Source: Clitopilus passeckerianus (taxonomy: Eukaryota > Basidiomycota > Agaricomycetes > Agaricales > Entolomataceae). From it: a stretch of DNA of 64,000 nucleotides. Location: NCBI GenBank assembly GCA_944990035.1, contig CALYLX010000116.1:372001-436000 (forward strand), written 5' to 3'. The position numbers were made by a program, and so were the translations under genes. The notes under the pieces are model-generated. The model was not told the DNA's origin. It did no database searches and saw only the letters and a program-made list of their open reading frames with translations. Of this stretch, positions 22,288-34,161 are shown piece by piece; positions within the stretch are counted from its first letter, which is position 1, and every line of letters starts with the position of its first letter.

Positions 22288-24043
22288 CTATGAAGGCGAT
22301 GACAGAGCTTCGTCTCGAGCGGTCTGTGATTGCTGGCCAGCAGCTCTCATTAACCTTCTCAGTCTAGCAAGCTCTTCGGCCAAGACCCTGAAGCATTCAA
22401 GTTAGTCTGGGTTCATTATGTGAAGGCTGAGTTGAATGCTTACTTCGCAACCGCGACAGCCTCCTCGCTCTCCTTCGAGCTCGTTTCTACTTCCTCCTTC
22501 ATCTTCTGGATTGACTCTGACCAGTACTTTTGAACCTCTTCCTCCCTTGCCTTATCCTCTTCTCTCAACTTCTTCACCTCCTCCTTCGCCTTCTCTTTCG
22601 CCTTAACTTCTTCCAGTAATAATCGATACTTTCTCCCCACTTCCTCGGCTTCCTTCTTCAGCTTCTCTTCTCTCTTTCGCATTTCGTCCCTTAGCCTGTC
22701 CGTGTCCGACTTGAACCCTTGTACAAGGTCCTTGACGCTATCTCGAAGCGTCAAGTACTCTCGTTCAGACTTCTGGGATAGTGCCGTAGACTCGGTGAGT
22801 GCCGTCTTCATATCTTGCAAAGACTTTTTAGAAGTCGATGTCTCCGTTTTGAGTTGTGATTTCAGAGTCAGCACCTCGGCTTCAGCTTTCCGGGCACGTT
22901 CTAAGACCTATGGGAGCGTCAATATTGAAGCGAGCTAAGGGAGAACCGTGGGTCGGACCTCTTGTAGTAGTCGTTCCTTCCTCGCGACTACATTGTTCAA
23001 CCCTTCGTTTTCCAGCCTGAGCCTTTCTCTCCCCTCTTTCAGATCCTCCGTTTGCCTAGTTAGTTGGGCCACGGTTCGCTGTGATAACCTCAGCTGTCCC
23101 TTTGTATTCTCCAACGCAGTCCTGGCATTGACTACTCCAATCTGTAAATCTGCAAGGACTTTGGTGGTGCCGCCTGGGGTGAGGGATACTCGACGTGGTG
23201 ACGGCGGGGGTCTTAGGTCATTTGAAGAGGTAGAGGCTTCGGGCTCAGATGGTGATAATGATTGGGATATACTGGTAGTCCCTCTATGGGAATTTGTGCC
23301 TTCTTCGGCAAGAGCACGGGCGTTGCCTGACAAAAGTACCATGAGAACCAAAAGTATGGCATCAAGGAAAACAACTGACCAACAGATGCAACTGGTATTC
23401 CTTGCGACGAAGAAGGCGTGGGTCAGTATCATGAGAGCTGATAGTTTGTTTTACACTCACGACTGAGCGTCCGTGTTGGACTTGGTGTCCGCTTGAAAGT
23501 AGGGCTAGCCGGACTGACGCCAAAATTCATAGGGACGCCTTCTTGGATACTGTTCTCGTCACCCACGTCACGTTTTACAGGCAGCGGCAGATTAGATTCA
23601 GGACCGGCGATCCCTTGAAGAACTTCATAACTACTTCTCTTCCTGACTTTTGCTAGATTCGACGGCCCAGCGGTGTAAGAAGATGGCGGGGAAGAGGGTG
23701 ATGTCATTTCGTCGGGATGCTGGACTCCTCTAGGGCCTTGAGCAAGGATGCTCTCTAAGCTATTTAACTGAGCTTGTTGTTGACGGATTGTGTGTTTCAG
23801 AGTCGATACGTGGTTTCTAACAGCCACTGAGCTCACATCAGATATCTGGCTTGATGCAGAGAATGGTTACTCACCTGGGTCGTCTAAAGAATACGAAACG
23901 TTATGCCCAGACGTCGAGCGTACAGAGTTTCTTGACGAAGGCCGCGAAAATGAGCGGTCCCTTCCAAGTTTTGCAGGTGAAGGACCCCGGGCTGGAAAAG
24001 AGTTTGAAACAGAAAGACTTGGGCCGTGACTGGGAATTGACAT
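22288..24043 (-). CDS. Coiled-coil protein, possibly She3-like
   Basis: The model starts at the ATG at 24043 (MSIPSHGPSLSVSNSFPARG) with a Ser/Pro-rich N-terminus. An exon then opens with a heptad-like block (HVSTLKHTIRQQQAQLNSLE), a linker containing RRSSYEVLQG-like and SPTRTLSRIPVASVGNARAL-like segments, and RVSLTPGGTTKVLADLQIGV. From there to the end lie about 250 residues of nearly continuous coiled coil (QLRLSQRTVAQLTRQTEDLK, NNVVARKERLLQE, then very Glu/Lys-rich). The last exon ends ARDEALSSPS at 22288. All exons join in frame. The arrangement resembles basidiomycete proteins annotated as She3-like adaptors, which in yeast link myosin V to mRNA cargo, but this is from recall and weak. 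What is seen is a coiled-coil scaffold with no catalytic domain. Confidence 0.72.
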
Positions 24044-24408
24044 TCAAATGAATAAAAGAGCGTTGGGCTTGAAAAACGTGGATATAATATCCGAAAAGAA
24101 TTACGCGTCGATGAGCGTCAGCGCAGAGCAGGACAGCAAAATCTTTGATACAGACTTATAAGTCAGGCCCGGTGTTCTCGAGCCCCCTGAACTCGAGCCC
24201 GATGACAGAGGCTGATGGTTGTTGCCGCAAAGCACCTTGCCGCCAACTAGCCAATCATAGTTAGGCTCTGTTTGGCTCAGAAAGTCGCGATCACGTGGGT
24301 CAATAATACAACGCGTTTCTCGCGTTCTTTTGTTCTTCCTTTCACTCCCTCGCGACCATTTAAGGTGGGTTGTTGACCGTTTCTTGGTTTCTTTCTCCTT
24401 CCATTAAG

Positions 24409-25461
24409 ATGGAGTGCTCAGTATGCCTGAGTACATTAGAAAAACCGGTGTCTATACCTTGTGGTGAGCCCACAATGTTCAACTCCGAGCCAACCGGGCG
24501 ATGATTCCAGGGTCTCCAATTCTATAGGGCATGTTTATTGCATGAAATGTCTTTCTCAACACGTCAACGCCGCTGAGAGCGATCACCATACTTCGACCTG
24601 CCCAACCTGCAGGGAAGAATTTAGCATAGGTCCGTCATTGATGTGTGTATCTATTCTATTGGAAGCTGATATGATTCTCTCCCAGTTACTCCCGATGTAC
24701 GCCGAAAGTTCTAAACTTTGATGACTGGGTCTCAATAAAACCTCCCTAGCTCACCTATCTTCCCAAGAAGTATCATAGATATGTCTTACCGGGAGTTCGA
24801 CGCATCTACGTGGATACTAAAGCCGTATCTGATTTACGCAAGAAACTAGCACAGGCAGAGAAAAAGAACAAACGACTTGCGGACGAGAACGAAGCACTCA
24901 TACAGCAATGCGAAAAATATATTGACAAGGCAGCCGCTCATGCGGAAAGGGAAGCCAACGCCATCGACGAACTCGACGAAGTAAGGGAGAGCCTGGAAGA
25001 GGTTCGATGGGATTACGAGGAGGAACGTGATTTACGAAGTCAGCACGAGGATGAAGTAGAATTCCTTCGTAATGAATGCAAAGATCTCAAGAAGGAAATG
25101 CAGGAATCTCAGCGAAGGTCGGCTACTGAACGTGCGCTTTTCTCTGCTTTCACTGATCGCCCTTTGAAGAGTACAAGAGCTTGGATCCCAAGCTCCCTCT
25201 ACATCCAAAGGTCCAAGCAACGGCCTCAGGCGCTCCGCCTCTATTTTGTCACAGGACGATGACCTCTCGTGGCTGCTTGCCGACCAAGCGAACCACCCAG
25301 TAGCATATCAGACGCCTCCAAGGCGTCGTGTCGTTCGGCCTTTGCCAGCAAGAAGAAAAGTGCACCAACATCTTCGTGATGCATGCGATACTGCCGATGC
25401 ACAGATAACGAGGGGAAATGCCCGTACTGTCAAGAAACCGCGTCTTTCTGCTCCTGCTTGA
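24409..25461 (+). CDS. RING-finger coiled-coil protein (paralogue 2)
   Basis: Exon 1 encodes MECSVCLSTLEKPVSIPCG, split by an intron at the same place as in the two other RING genes. Exon 2 continues GHVYCMKC...CPTCREEFSI, completing a C3HC4 RING. A short exon encodes VTPD, and after a further intron the protein reads LTYLPKKYHRYVLPGVRRIYVD, then about 110 residues of charged coiled coil (LRKKLAQAEKKNKRLADENE onward). The C-terminus is unclear. The coiled-coil frame stays open to 25262, but a better-looking tail (DDDLSWLLADQ, then RRRVVRPLPARRK, ending at 25461) lies in another frame. It would need two introns, for example donors near 25115 and 25212 with acceptors near 25177 and 25254. It is probably an E3 ligase with unknown substrate. 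The upstream start region is short and clean. Confidence 0.7.
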
Positions 25462-27043
25462 CTTCACAACTTGAAGGCAAAGTCCTCTATGGGATATCCT
25501 TTGGTTTTAACTTGATCAGACTGCAATGTATCAACCCATATTATTTCCCCGAATATACCACCAATGCCGCCCATCTCTCAAACCAGGGAGTCGTTCTTCC
25601 TCCCTTGCATTCGTAACGACCATCCCGTGCTAGTGGTCATGTCCTTGTACTATTGCCTCGGCTATTTGTTCACGCATTTCTTCATTATCCTCCCTAGCAA
25701 CTTACGTTTTTGTAGCATCCGGTACGTCGGGCAAATCCTCAACCAGGGGTGTAGCTGCGATGAGTTTGCCGTCTGAGTTGCCTTCCATGCTCTCACTTGA
25801 TGATCTCGTGTGAATCGCCGACTCTTGCCATGATGCAGCTGCGCCGGAGTGTGCCACCTTTCTCTCATTTGTTATGGATAGATCGGAATATGCCATTTGC
25901 TCTCGAGCTGGCCTGTTACCTTCGCAGGTATTTGAGAACATGATAACCAGGCCTTCAACAGAAGAATCTTGGCGATAGCAAGATGACCGCTCAGACTGCT
26001 GCAAGGCCGGATTCCGCTTCAAGGAAGCTCCCAACTGTTCAAGATTCCGAGTTGTTCCGTTTGGTAGAAAGATATGGAACAAACCCAGCGATCCATGATG
26101 AAGATTTGCATGACTATTCGACATTTCAATGAGAGACAGCTTCCACAACTCATGGCAATGGAAGGCTTTGGTGATTATCGGTCCTCGGCACTGTCCGAGG
26201 ATGACAATGACATACTGCGCTCAAGTGTAATTACCAAGACGTACGCATAAATGCCAGTTATCTGGCAAACAGGCAGACTCCGCTTTAGTGTAAGCCAAGG
26301 AGGAAATCTGATGGAAGATATACGGAAGCAATAATGTCGCTTCAACGAGCGGCACGGTGGCGCCGCCTCGAGCCCAATTCCTCTGCAGTCGATCGTGCTG
26401 AAGAGGGCCGCAAGGGTGAGGTCGTTCCGGTCAGCGTCATTGGCATACGGTTGGTGGCGACGAGGTGGAATATGTTAGGTATCCTGCCGATTTTACCCAG
26501 CTTTTCTCTGGAACGTGTCACCAACTGTCCAAACATCTCAGCCCCAACTTGAGGGTGCTTCTGATCGGCAGCGACAACTTTTCATTACACTCGTCCTCGT
26601 CCCTTTCCAGGGTGGTGATGTGCCCTCCTCGAAAGTGCTTTTTGAGCCAAAATCCTGGCACAATCTTCTCTCGCTGTACCATTATACATAGCCTACATAT
26701 CTAATCTTATCTCGAATTTGACGGTCTTGTGCCAGTGCACTGGCATGTCCTAGAACTTCAGGAACATTCGATCCTTCGGCAGCATCCATGTGACCAAATT
26801 ACCAGCTTTTGACTTTTTGTTGGTAGATGGCACACGGGCGCAAGGTCCAGAATGATATAAGTACTGGCGTCTAAGCTGGTGAACTACCCCATCTTGGCCG
26901 AGCCCACCGGAGCACGCGTGTAAAAGGCGCCAGGGTCGCTTGATTTCTCGCTCTAACGTTGACCTCACCGTCCTCCTCTGAAGCGACCTGGCCTTGCATA
27001 CCCGTCGTTTTCTTTTTCCAAGAGGCATTTTCCAGTGGATGAC
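25462..27043. other. Gap between RING genes with one unassigned frame
   Basis: This holds the promoter of RING gene 3 and, on the minus strand, an open frame of 148 codons at 25702-26148 (starting MWKLSLIEMSNSHANLHHG, ending VEDLPDVPDATKT). Its composition is plausible for a soluble protein but I recognise no domain and no splice partners. No repeat or RNA gene was seen. Confidence 0.3.
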
Positions 27044-27900
27044 ATGACTGGAGAGTGCAGTATCTGCCTTTGCCCGTTCAAGGATCCAGCTTCGATACCT
27101 TGTGGTGAGCGCATAACATAAGCCACTCAAAAGCCCGGTGATTGCTTCTTGAGCATGGATTAACTGAGAGTCTCGCAGGGCACATATTCTGTATGGAATG
27201 CATCTACGACTGCGTTAACGCACAGCCGGCTGGAACGAAGGCATATTGCCCTGTTTGTCGCAAGGATTTCAACATCGGTGAGCCACTCGTCCTGCAAGGT
27301 CTCCGCTGGGACTTACCACTGTGATTTAGTGGCACCTGATGTAAGTGCTGTGCTGCTGTGTTCGCGCATGGCAGGTGCTTTATACGTCAACAGCTTGCAT
27401 TTCTGCCTCCAAGGTACCATGAATATGTGTTACCGGGCTTACGCCGGGTTTACTTCGACGAGGAGCCATCCGAAGAATTGGAGTCCCTCAAGTCCCAGCT
27501 GTCAGTGGCCCAATCAAGCATGCAGAGATCCGAAATGCAGCAGAGACAGTTGCAACAGCAAGTAGACCATTGGAAGAGCATGGCGGGACAAGCTGTACGA
27601 CAGGAGGCACAGGCGAGGGAACAAGCGAGGCTAAACCACTCGTTGCTGAACGAATGGAGTCAGTCGCATGGTCGACTGTCCGATTCTTACAAACAGCTGG
27701 AGGGAAAGCATCAGAAGCTGGAAGCGGAACATAATACGATGAAGGAGAAATGTGCTCAACTGTTCATGAGGCTCGGTCTGCCTCGGTTTCCAGCCCCACC
27801 TCCGGCTTTGTCGAGCCCCGTTGATCGACAACCGATCCCTCAGCAATCTTGTCCGGGATTGCAGCCAGCGGCGCGATATTGCCACCCCCCTGCGCAGTGA
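27044..27900 (+). CDS. RING-finger coiled-coil protein (paralogue 3)
   Basis: Exon 1 encodes MTGECSICLCPFKDPASIPCG, and exon 2 GHIFCMEC...CPVCRKDFNI, giving a complete C3HC4 RING. A tiny exon VAPD follows, then LAFLPPRYHEYVLPGLRRVYFDEE and a long coiled coil rich in Gln, Glu and Ser (residues about 90-210). A Pro-rich tail ends at 27900. Intron positions and phases match paralogue 2 exactly, so the two are a local duplicate pair. The spacing RING, short basic linker with YHxYVLPxxRR, coiled coil is shared by all three genes. The stop at 27900 overlaps a GTGAGC donor-like site, so a further short exon is possible. Confidence 0.75.
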
Positions 27901-28512
27901 GCTGTTTTGATTAACGGTTGAATGTGAGCCTGACTGGGTGATTTCAGAAATAGCGTCGCTGCAAATAGCGGAGGATACTCCGTTTTTCCGGGAGATTACA
28001 ATCCCTCTTCGAGCACCCTGCCAACGAACATGAATTCTTCAGCGCAGGCCGTTTTAAACCAGGCACATAACACAGGCTCGAAACGAAATAGTCAAGTGGC
28101 TTTCGAAGGCCCTGAAGACGCATATGCATCTTCATTTCCTTCAAAACGGTCATGTATGCCTGGACCATCTTGATAATTTTTTACGAAGGCACATCTTTCT
28201 CCTTCATCCTCTTGTCTTGATTTCTTGCACATGCTTCTTGGTCGATACTCTATTATGGCGTAATAATTTATTGTATGATAAAATTTCAAGGATTGTTTTG
28301 GGCTTGATATAGTACTTTCACTGCTATCTAATCTCTGGAATGAATTTGGCTTTAGGCGATCTTATCTCTATCTTGATTTGGAAATTATTTGACTGAGTCA
28401 GCAAAGCTCGGCTTGCCAACGACCACTTGCTCCCGCTCGGTTTGCTCACAAATCATAATGATGATGACTCCTGGATTGCGGCGACCGTCCTGTTCCTTTA
28501 CTCTCTTCCACC
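27901..28512. other. Intergenic, no gene seen
   Basis: This is the 3' flank of RING gene 3 and the promoter of the WLM gene. The short frames present have no motifs. Confidence 0.5.
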
Positions 28513-29614
28513 ATGTTGACCGATGAGCGACTGTCGATTACCGCCTCCTGCCGTGGCACTCAGCATCTCATCTCTTGCACTCCAGAGACTACGATAGCGG
28601 CTTTACAGGCTCAGCTTGAGGACCTCACGAATGTCCCACCATCATTCCAGAAGTTGTTGCACAAGGGAAAGAACCTCCTCTCCCTGAAGCCTGGAAACTC
28701 TGAGGATACCTCATTGGCTGAAGCCGGCTTTAAGAATGGGATGAAAGTTCAGCTGCTAGGCTCAACGACCCAAGATCTCTCGTTGTTGCAGTCTGCGGAG
28801 ATTGAACAGAGGAAACGGGAGAAGATTGTGCGCGAGAGGGCTTCAAAAGCACCTATCAAGGTAAGCTTGACTGCACCAGGTTGTATGAATGTAATCTGAT
28901 CGTTTCCACCAGGTTCGCAACACGGGCTCGACCAGCAGCGCATCCTTTCAATATCGTTTCCACCAACTTGTTCCGCTACCACACCTGCCCAATCCAGGCG
29001 GTGCTCTATCACTTTTAAGCAAATTGTCCGAAGATCCTGCTATCAAGCATATTATGCAGAAGCATCAATTCTCCGTTGGTGTCTTGACAGAACTAGCTCC
29101 ACACGAGCATCCCGAGCTACTTGGCCTGAATGTGAATGCTGGTCAAGCTATCAAGCTACGCCTGCGGACCGACCGATATGATGGATTACGGTTATACGCG
29201 GACGTTAGAAGAGTGCTGTGTCACGAATTAACGCACAACGTCTGGGGAGACCATGGCAATAATGTAAAGTCCATTCGTAACCCTTTTAGGGCAGGCTGGA
29301 ACTCATAAGCCTAGTTCAAGGAACTGAATTCGAAACTCAACCGTGAGGTTGCTGCATTCGAAGCAGCGCAACGGCAAGGAACGCATTATCTCTCCCAGGA
29401 CGGAGACTTTTATGAGCCCAGCTCGGAATTGGAGGCTGAAGCCCAGACCTATATTTTAGGAGGTGGCGGCCAATCATCTTCTGGGCCTGCACTGGATGAA
29501 TCGAGGGAGGAAAGGCGGCGGAGGTTATTAGACGCAACGATGGCGAGATTACGAAAGGAGGAGGAGGACCTTGAGCAGAGTTGTGGAACAAAAGGAAGTG
29601 CAGCGCATTCGTAA
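28513..29614 (+). CDS. Ubiquitin-like/WLM metalloprotease (Wss1-like)
   Basis: My model is join(28513..28860, 28913..29263, 29315..29614), 332 aa, all phase 0. Residues 1-85 look like a ubiquitin fold (TIAALQAQLEDLTNVPPSFQ, then KLLHKGKNL and the LLGS strand). The WLM domain follows, with FSVGVLTELAPHEHPELLGLNVNAGQ-like segments, LRLRTDRYDGLR and the zinc-protease motif HELTHNVWGDH, then NNFKELN across an intron. The C-terminal part is Glu/Arg-rich. WLM proteins relate to yeast Wss1 and metazoan SPRTN, which cleave DNA-protein crosslinks and bind SUMO or ubiquitin conjugates. Wss1 itself has no N-terminal ubiquitin-like domain, so this is the UBL-WLM subgroup. The role here is by homology. 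Confidence 0.86.
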
Positions 29615-30118
29615 CACATGCCCTTCATTACTCCTTGTACCATACCATGTAATTATAGCTAGACGGGACCTTTGTACTCTGACTGATAGAGGTATATCAC
29701 CCACACCTTTTTGCATCAATTAATTGACATGAGCACCAGGCGTTGCCTTGCGCTTAAACGGAAACACTTCCATGCTCCAGCGCTTTGCAATTCTCCATTG
29801 AAGTCGGAACAAGATGATGTCCCCTTTCTCATGGGTAACTCTACAATCTTCTCTTTTTTGGGTCGATAGAAATTGAATGCTGCTGTCAGGTTCAGGGATT
29901 TCGATCTGACTAGTTGGCCGCACTCGACTTTGAAGATGAAGGAACGTTTAAAGGCCGAGAAGCGAATCGGCGTAGCACTGCCGCACCTTTGCACATCGTC
30001 ATCCCTGAACGACAGGCACCCGCTGACAGGAACAGATCAGCCCTACCTGTCTCCTACAAAACTAAATGGCGTCGCCAACGGGGTGTAATTAAATTATATC
30101 TTTCCTTGTCCCCCTCTA
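29615..30118. other. Intergenic
   Basis: A 0.5 kb gap between the WLM gene and the Pro/Gln-rich gene. Only short frames without motifs are present. Confidence 0.5.
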
Positions 30119-32472
30119 ATGAGCTGGGAGGCCGCCTCTCAGTCCTTCGAGTCGAGGAAGCGTCCAGAGTCAATGCAGGGGGCCCAGCATTTCGATTCCA
30201 CGTGAGTACATCAACAATTGGTGTTGTTCCCTGGCTGATCCTTGCCAATTACTAGAACAGGCACTTTGTATGTGAACTTGCTGACTTGATGACTACCTTC
30301 CTCGACTCTAATCCAGATCTCAGGTCTTTTGTTCCTCCAGGAGAGTCAGCTACCTGGGATGAACCTCCGGAAACCGAACCTCCAGCTCCAGATTATGTTG
30401 ATGACTTCCAGAACTATGAAGTTCATAGCCCACCTAGACCTGAGACTGTTGCCAGCAATCGTACTGTCCCCAGAAGCCTCCCAGTACCGCCGCCGCCGCC
30501 GCCTCCTCCGTCAAATTACCAGATCTCTCCTCCAAATTCATTGAGTGTTCGGATGCCAGAGCCTACACATGTAGTTCAAAGTAGCCCGTCTGCTATGATT
30601 AGGCCTCTACCACCTCCTGCACAGCCCTCGCCAACAACAAGCCCCTCTCAAGATCACTCGGTCCGACCAAGACCATCGACACTTTCTTTCGCTCAGCAAC
30701 TCTACGCTAGTGGTACTACTGGTCAAAATGCAGGATCTGCTCCTCCTCGGATTAAGCTTGGCAGCTTACCAACTCCCCCTTCTTCTCCGCCTGTCGTGCA
30801 TAATACCACTACAGTCACACACCATCCACACACAAATCATAGGCATGGTACCTTTCCTATGACCTCTCATCAAGAGTCGTCGGGAGGGTTCTACGGGCCA
30901 TCAGGATCGCGCGGAACTCATGCCCAACCAGCGCGTCATCCAACCATGCCAATGCAACCTGCTAGTGCACGAGCTTCCTACTACAGCCCTCCTGTACAAC
31001 CTTCAGCTCCAGCATCTCATCGCACTCTCTCCGAGCCCGCTTTCAGGCCTCCGTCGAAAGCGAAAGAACTCAAGACCACTGCCCGCCCACCGAGCAGTGG
31101 TGGCCCCCAAAGCGGGAAACCGATGTTTACAACGCCTGCCTTTCAAACCACAAATGTGGCGGCTCCTTCAAAGATCCCCCAACGACCTCCACAAGCTATA
31201 CACCATTCACCGCCGCACCCTCATTCTCAGACTCATACGTCCCCACCACCACCACCAGCCCATTCACCTCCCCATACACAAACATCATTCCAGCAACCTT
31301 CAACGCAGCCTGGCCGGCTACCTCAGTCTCCTCCCATCTTACATAGCCATCAAGCTTCTTCGTCAACTGGACAACCACAGCATCTCGCACAATCACCTCA
31401 ACGGCCATCTCACGCAGCGCTGCCTTCGTATCAGACAGCTCCTACTCAAAATCAGCGACCACAATTGACTTTGGCCCAACCTCAACCACAAAACGTACCG
31501 ATTCCTCAAACGGGGTTATATCCCTCGCCCCCGAATACAACACAACACAGTGGCAATCTCGCCGCTGGATCTTTCCCTACAACGTCGGCTTCACCTCTCA
31601 GCGCTCACACTTCGAATACCACTTCTCCTCAACGACCACCCCTACCTCTTGCTGGGAGCTTCCCGAATCAGACATCATCCCCTCAGCCACAACCTGCTTC
31701 GCCGCCGCAAATTGCTACCTCTTTCAGCCAGCCAGCTTCGGTCAGCCCGGCCCATGGGGCACCACCCTTTACCGGTGGGCAATTCTCTCTGAACGTCGCT
31801 GGTGGAGTTCAGTCAAATGCGATGGCGAATCCGCAAGCTGGAAACCATCAGTTCCAGCCTGGTAATCAGGTCTCGCAAGCCCATGCCCAATCGCAGAACG
31901 CAGCCAACGCTCAGGCTCAAGCTGCTCTGATGTACCAGCAGCAGCAGGCTCACCAGCAGCAGCAGCAGCAGCAACAGGCTCTTCAGCAACAACAGGCTAT
32001 GCAACAACATCACGCTCTGCTGCAGCACCAGGCTCTTCAGCAACAACAGCAGCAGCAGCAGGAAGCTCTACAACAACAACAGCAACAAGCACTCCAACAG
32101 CAGCTTCAGCAACAGATGGAAGCTCAACTACAGGCCCAGTTACAGGCCCAGCAGCAGCAGTTCCAGGCTCAACTGCAAGCGCAATTCCAGGCTCAAGCAC
32201 AGGTGCAGGCTCAGCACCAAGTCCAGGCGCAGGCGCAGGCGCAGCTCCAAGCGCAGGCTCAAGCTCAGTTGCTAGCCCAAGCGCAGGCTCAGGCCCAGGC
32301 CCAACAACACCTGCAAATGCAACTTCAAGCCCAGCAGGTTCAGGTGCAGCGTCCATCGCTGCCGGCTCAGGCGCCAAGTGGTCCATCCTTGGGACAGGTG
32401 ATGGGTGGTCTTGGAGATGTCATGCAAGGCCTTTCAATTGCATCTCAGTTGTTTGGTTCAGACGATTCCTGA
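30119..32472 (+). CDS. Pro/Ser- and Gln/Ala-rich disordered protein
   Basis: My model is join(30119..30201, 30261..32472), 764 aa. The first exon reads MSWEAASQSFESRKRPESMQ. The intron keeps frame into HFVCELADLMTTFLDSNPDL and an acidic stretch (PPETEPPAPDYVDDFQNYEV). From about residue 90 to 530 the protein is Pro/Ser/Thr/His-rich with a run of eight prolines near 30490. From about 550 to 700 it is almost only Gln and Ala, with His and Leu, as near-perfect AQ/QAQL repeats. A conserved-looking C-terminal tail (PSGPSLGQVMGGLGDVMQGL, then SIASQLFGSDDS) closes it. No folded domain is seen except possibly the first 70 residues. Such composition is common in transcription cofactors, RNA-granule and endocytic proteins; no specific function is claimed. 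Confidence 0.75.
31915..32350 (+). repeat. Gln/Ala coding repeat (CAG/CAA with GCT/GCC)
   Basis: A low-complexity coding tract dominated by Gln codons (mixed CAG and CAA) and Ala codons. It starts with poly-Gln runs and moves to an alternating Ala-Gln pattern near 32220-32310. Mixed codons argue for selection on the protein and against a fresh slippage expansion. Confidence 0.8.
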
Positions 32473-34161
32473 CGGATTCTTCATACCGCCGACAGCATGG
32501 ACTGTCAATTGTATATATATCATTCTCGGAATGCTGGATCTTTAATTGGTATTATGGGGATTTTATGGTAGAGAATTTGAATTTCGAATGTGCTGTTGTA
32601 GTAGATAGTTCCTTTGATATCAGCAACCAATTCAGGTGGATCTCCAATCATGAATGACCGCTGCTGTTGTCTCCCCAGACATATTTCTGTATCGATTGAC
32701 CGTGTTAAATGTCGACGTCGAGGATTCCGCATGTCCACCTGGTCACCAGCTTACGAAAAGCGACAGTCTTTCCAGTGTCAGATATCATTATGCTATGATC
32801 AACGACAACAACTGAAAGTGTCCAGCGAATAGAACCCATCTTCCAGGTTTATAAATGATTGTTCCAATACAAGCACCAGGCATTATCACATGTATATTGA
32901 CCAATGATTCCCCACTTCCTTGGGGATACCAGGGGAAAGACAGATCCTTCACGAGAGGCAGTCTAGGCGACTGAAAGATAGATAGGTACACCAATGGGGC
33001 AAACTGGCCTTCATGACGCCGATTAGAACGCCAATTTCACGTTTTAATTTTATCTGGTGAGCTCAGCAATGTCGTTTGAAGACGCAAATCTAGCGTTTTG
33101 AACTCCCGAGCCGGCCCATGCTAGCTAGATCGCAGTGGGTGCTGAGCGCTGACCCATCAGAAACTCTGCCCTTGGCGGATGATCCTACGAAGTGCACATC
33201 TGGAGAGGATAGAAGAGAAGGGCATCCTTGTGGGCGATTCCAAAACGTTGTCTTGACCCGAACAAGATAGGTTTGCACAAGCCAGTCCTCAAATGAACCG
33301 ATTAATTTTAGGTACAGTCAAACTTCAACCAGTGATTCTTGTTGGTTCAGCAGGAAGTGAAGTTAAATTCGGAAAATGACAGGCAGGTCACTCGGAATCA
33401 GTCACTAGTCAAGCCTGGGTTTAAGTAGGGTTTAGGAACGTTTAGGGTCGGTTCGTGCAGGGACCAATCACGGCAGCCCGGATGCATCGGAGTAATACCA
33501 AACGCGTTTTCTGTGCTGCAAACCAGCGCTCTTAGTGGTACGCAATCCTTGCTTCATGTGCGGTCGTCTTCGAACGGGTACCATGTGTATCTCATCTTAC
33601 ATGTGCGGAAGGTAGTAAAGAAGCGCCTGATGGAAGCCAAACCGATCGCTGTTGTTCAGCTTGATAGCCTTCAGACGACATCTGCGCAAATCGCATATTG
33701 GATGCTGAACTGAGCAAAAGCACGCTTTCGGGGATTCTCGCATCATATGATGCAACCTGAGGACAGAGTTTCGACGCCAAGGGAGTTTTCAGCCCCACAT
33801 GTGGACACCTTCACAGTGGACTCGGATGAGGCCTCGAGAAAATCACAAAATTATGCAAGCAGCCACGATACATGGGTCTGTTGGACCCACCAAAGCACTG
33901 TTCGCTACTCTCCCGAACTCTGGTCATTTCGCTATCACTATTATCCCATCTTCCCATCATGTCAAGCACTTGAATGGTTTCTACATACCCTGCTCTAAAC
34001 GGTGGTCTTCTTTTCTAAATCAATCGGCTGCTTTACATCAGGATCTGAATTGATATATACTGCATGCCTTGCCCCTTCCATACGGATCACATACCATACC
34101 TCTCATTTAAAGGCCCAAGATTATGGGGCGAGCTCAAGAACTCACCTCCTGAGCGGCCGTT
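32473..34161. other. Intergenic, no gene supported
   Basis: A 1.7 kb stretch with only short frames (the longest about 85 codons at 33747-34053), none with motifs or plausible splicing. It contains the promoter of MFS copy 3. Confidence 0.45.

Noticed and set aside
20145..28000. A biosynthetic cluster around the monooxygenase
   Set aside because: Neighbours are coiled-coil and RING proteins with no synthase, P450 or regulator, so no pathway is supported.
31997..32386. Antisense 129-codon frame rich in Ala/Pro/Glu
   Set aside because: Mirror of the Gln/Ala repeat in the sense gene; such shadows are expected.
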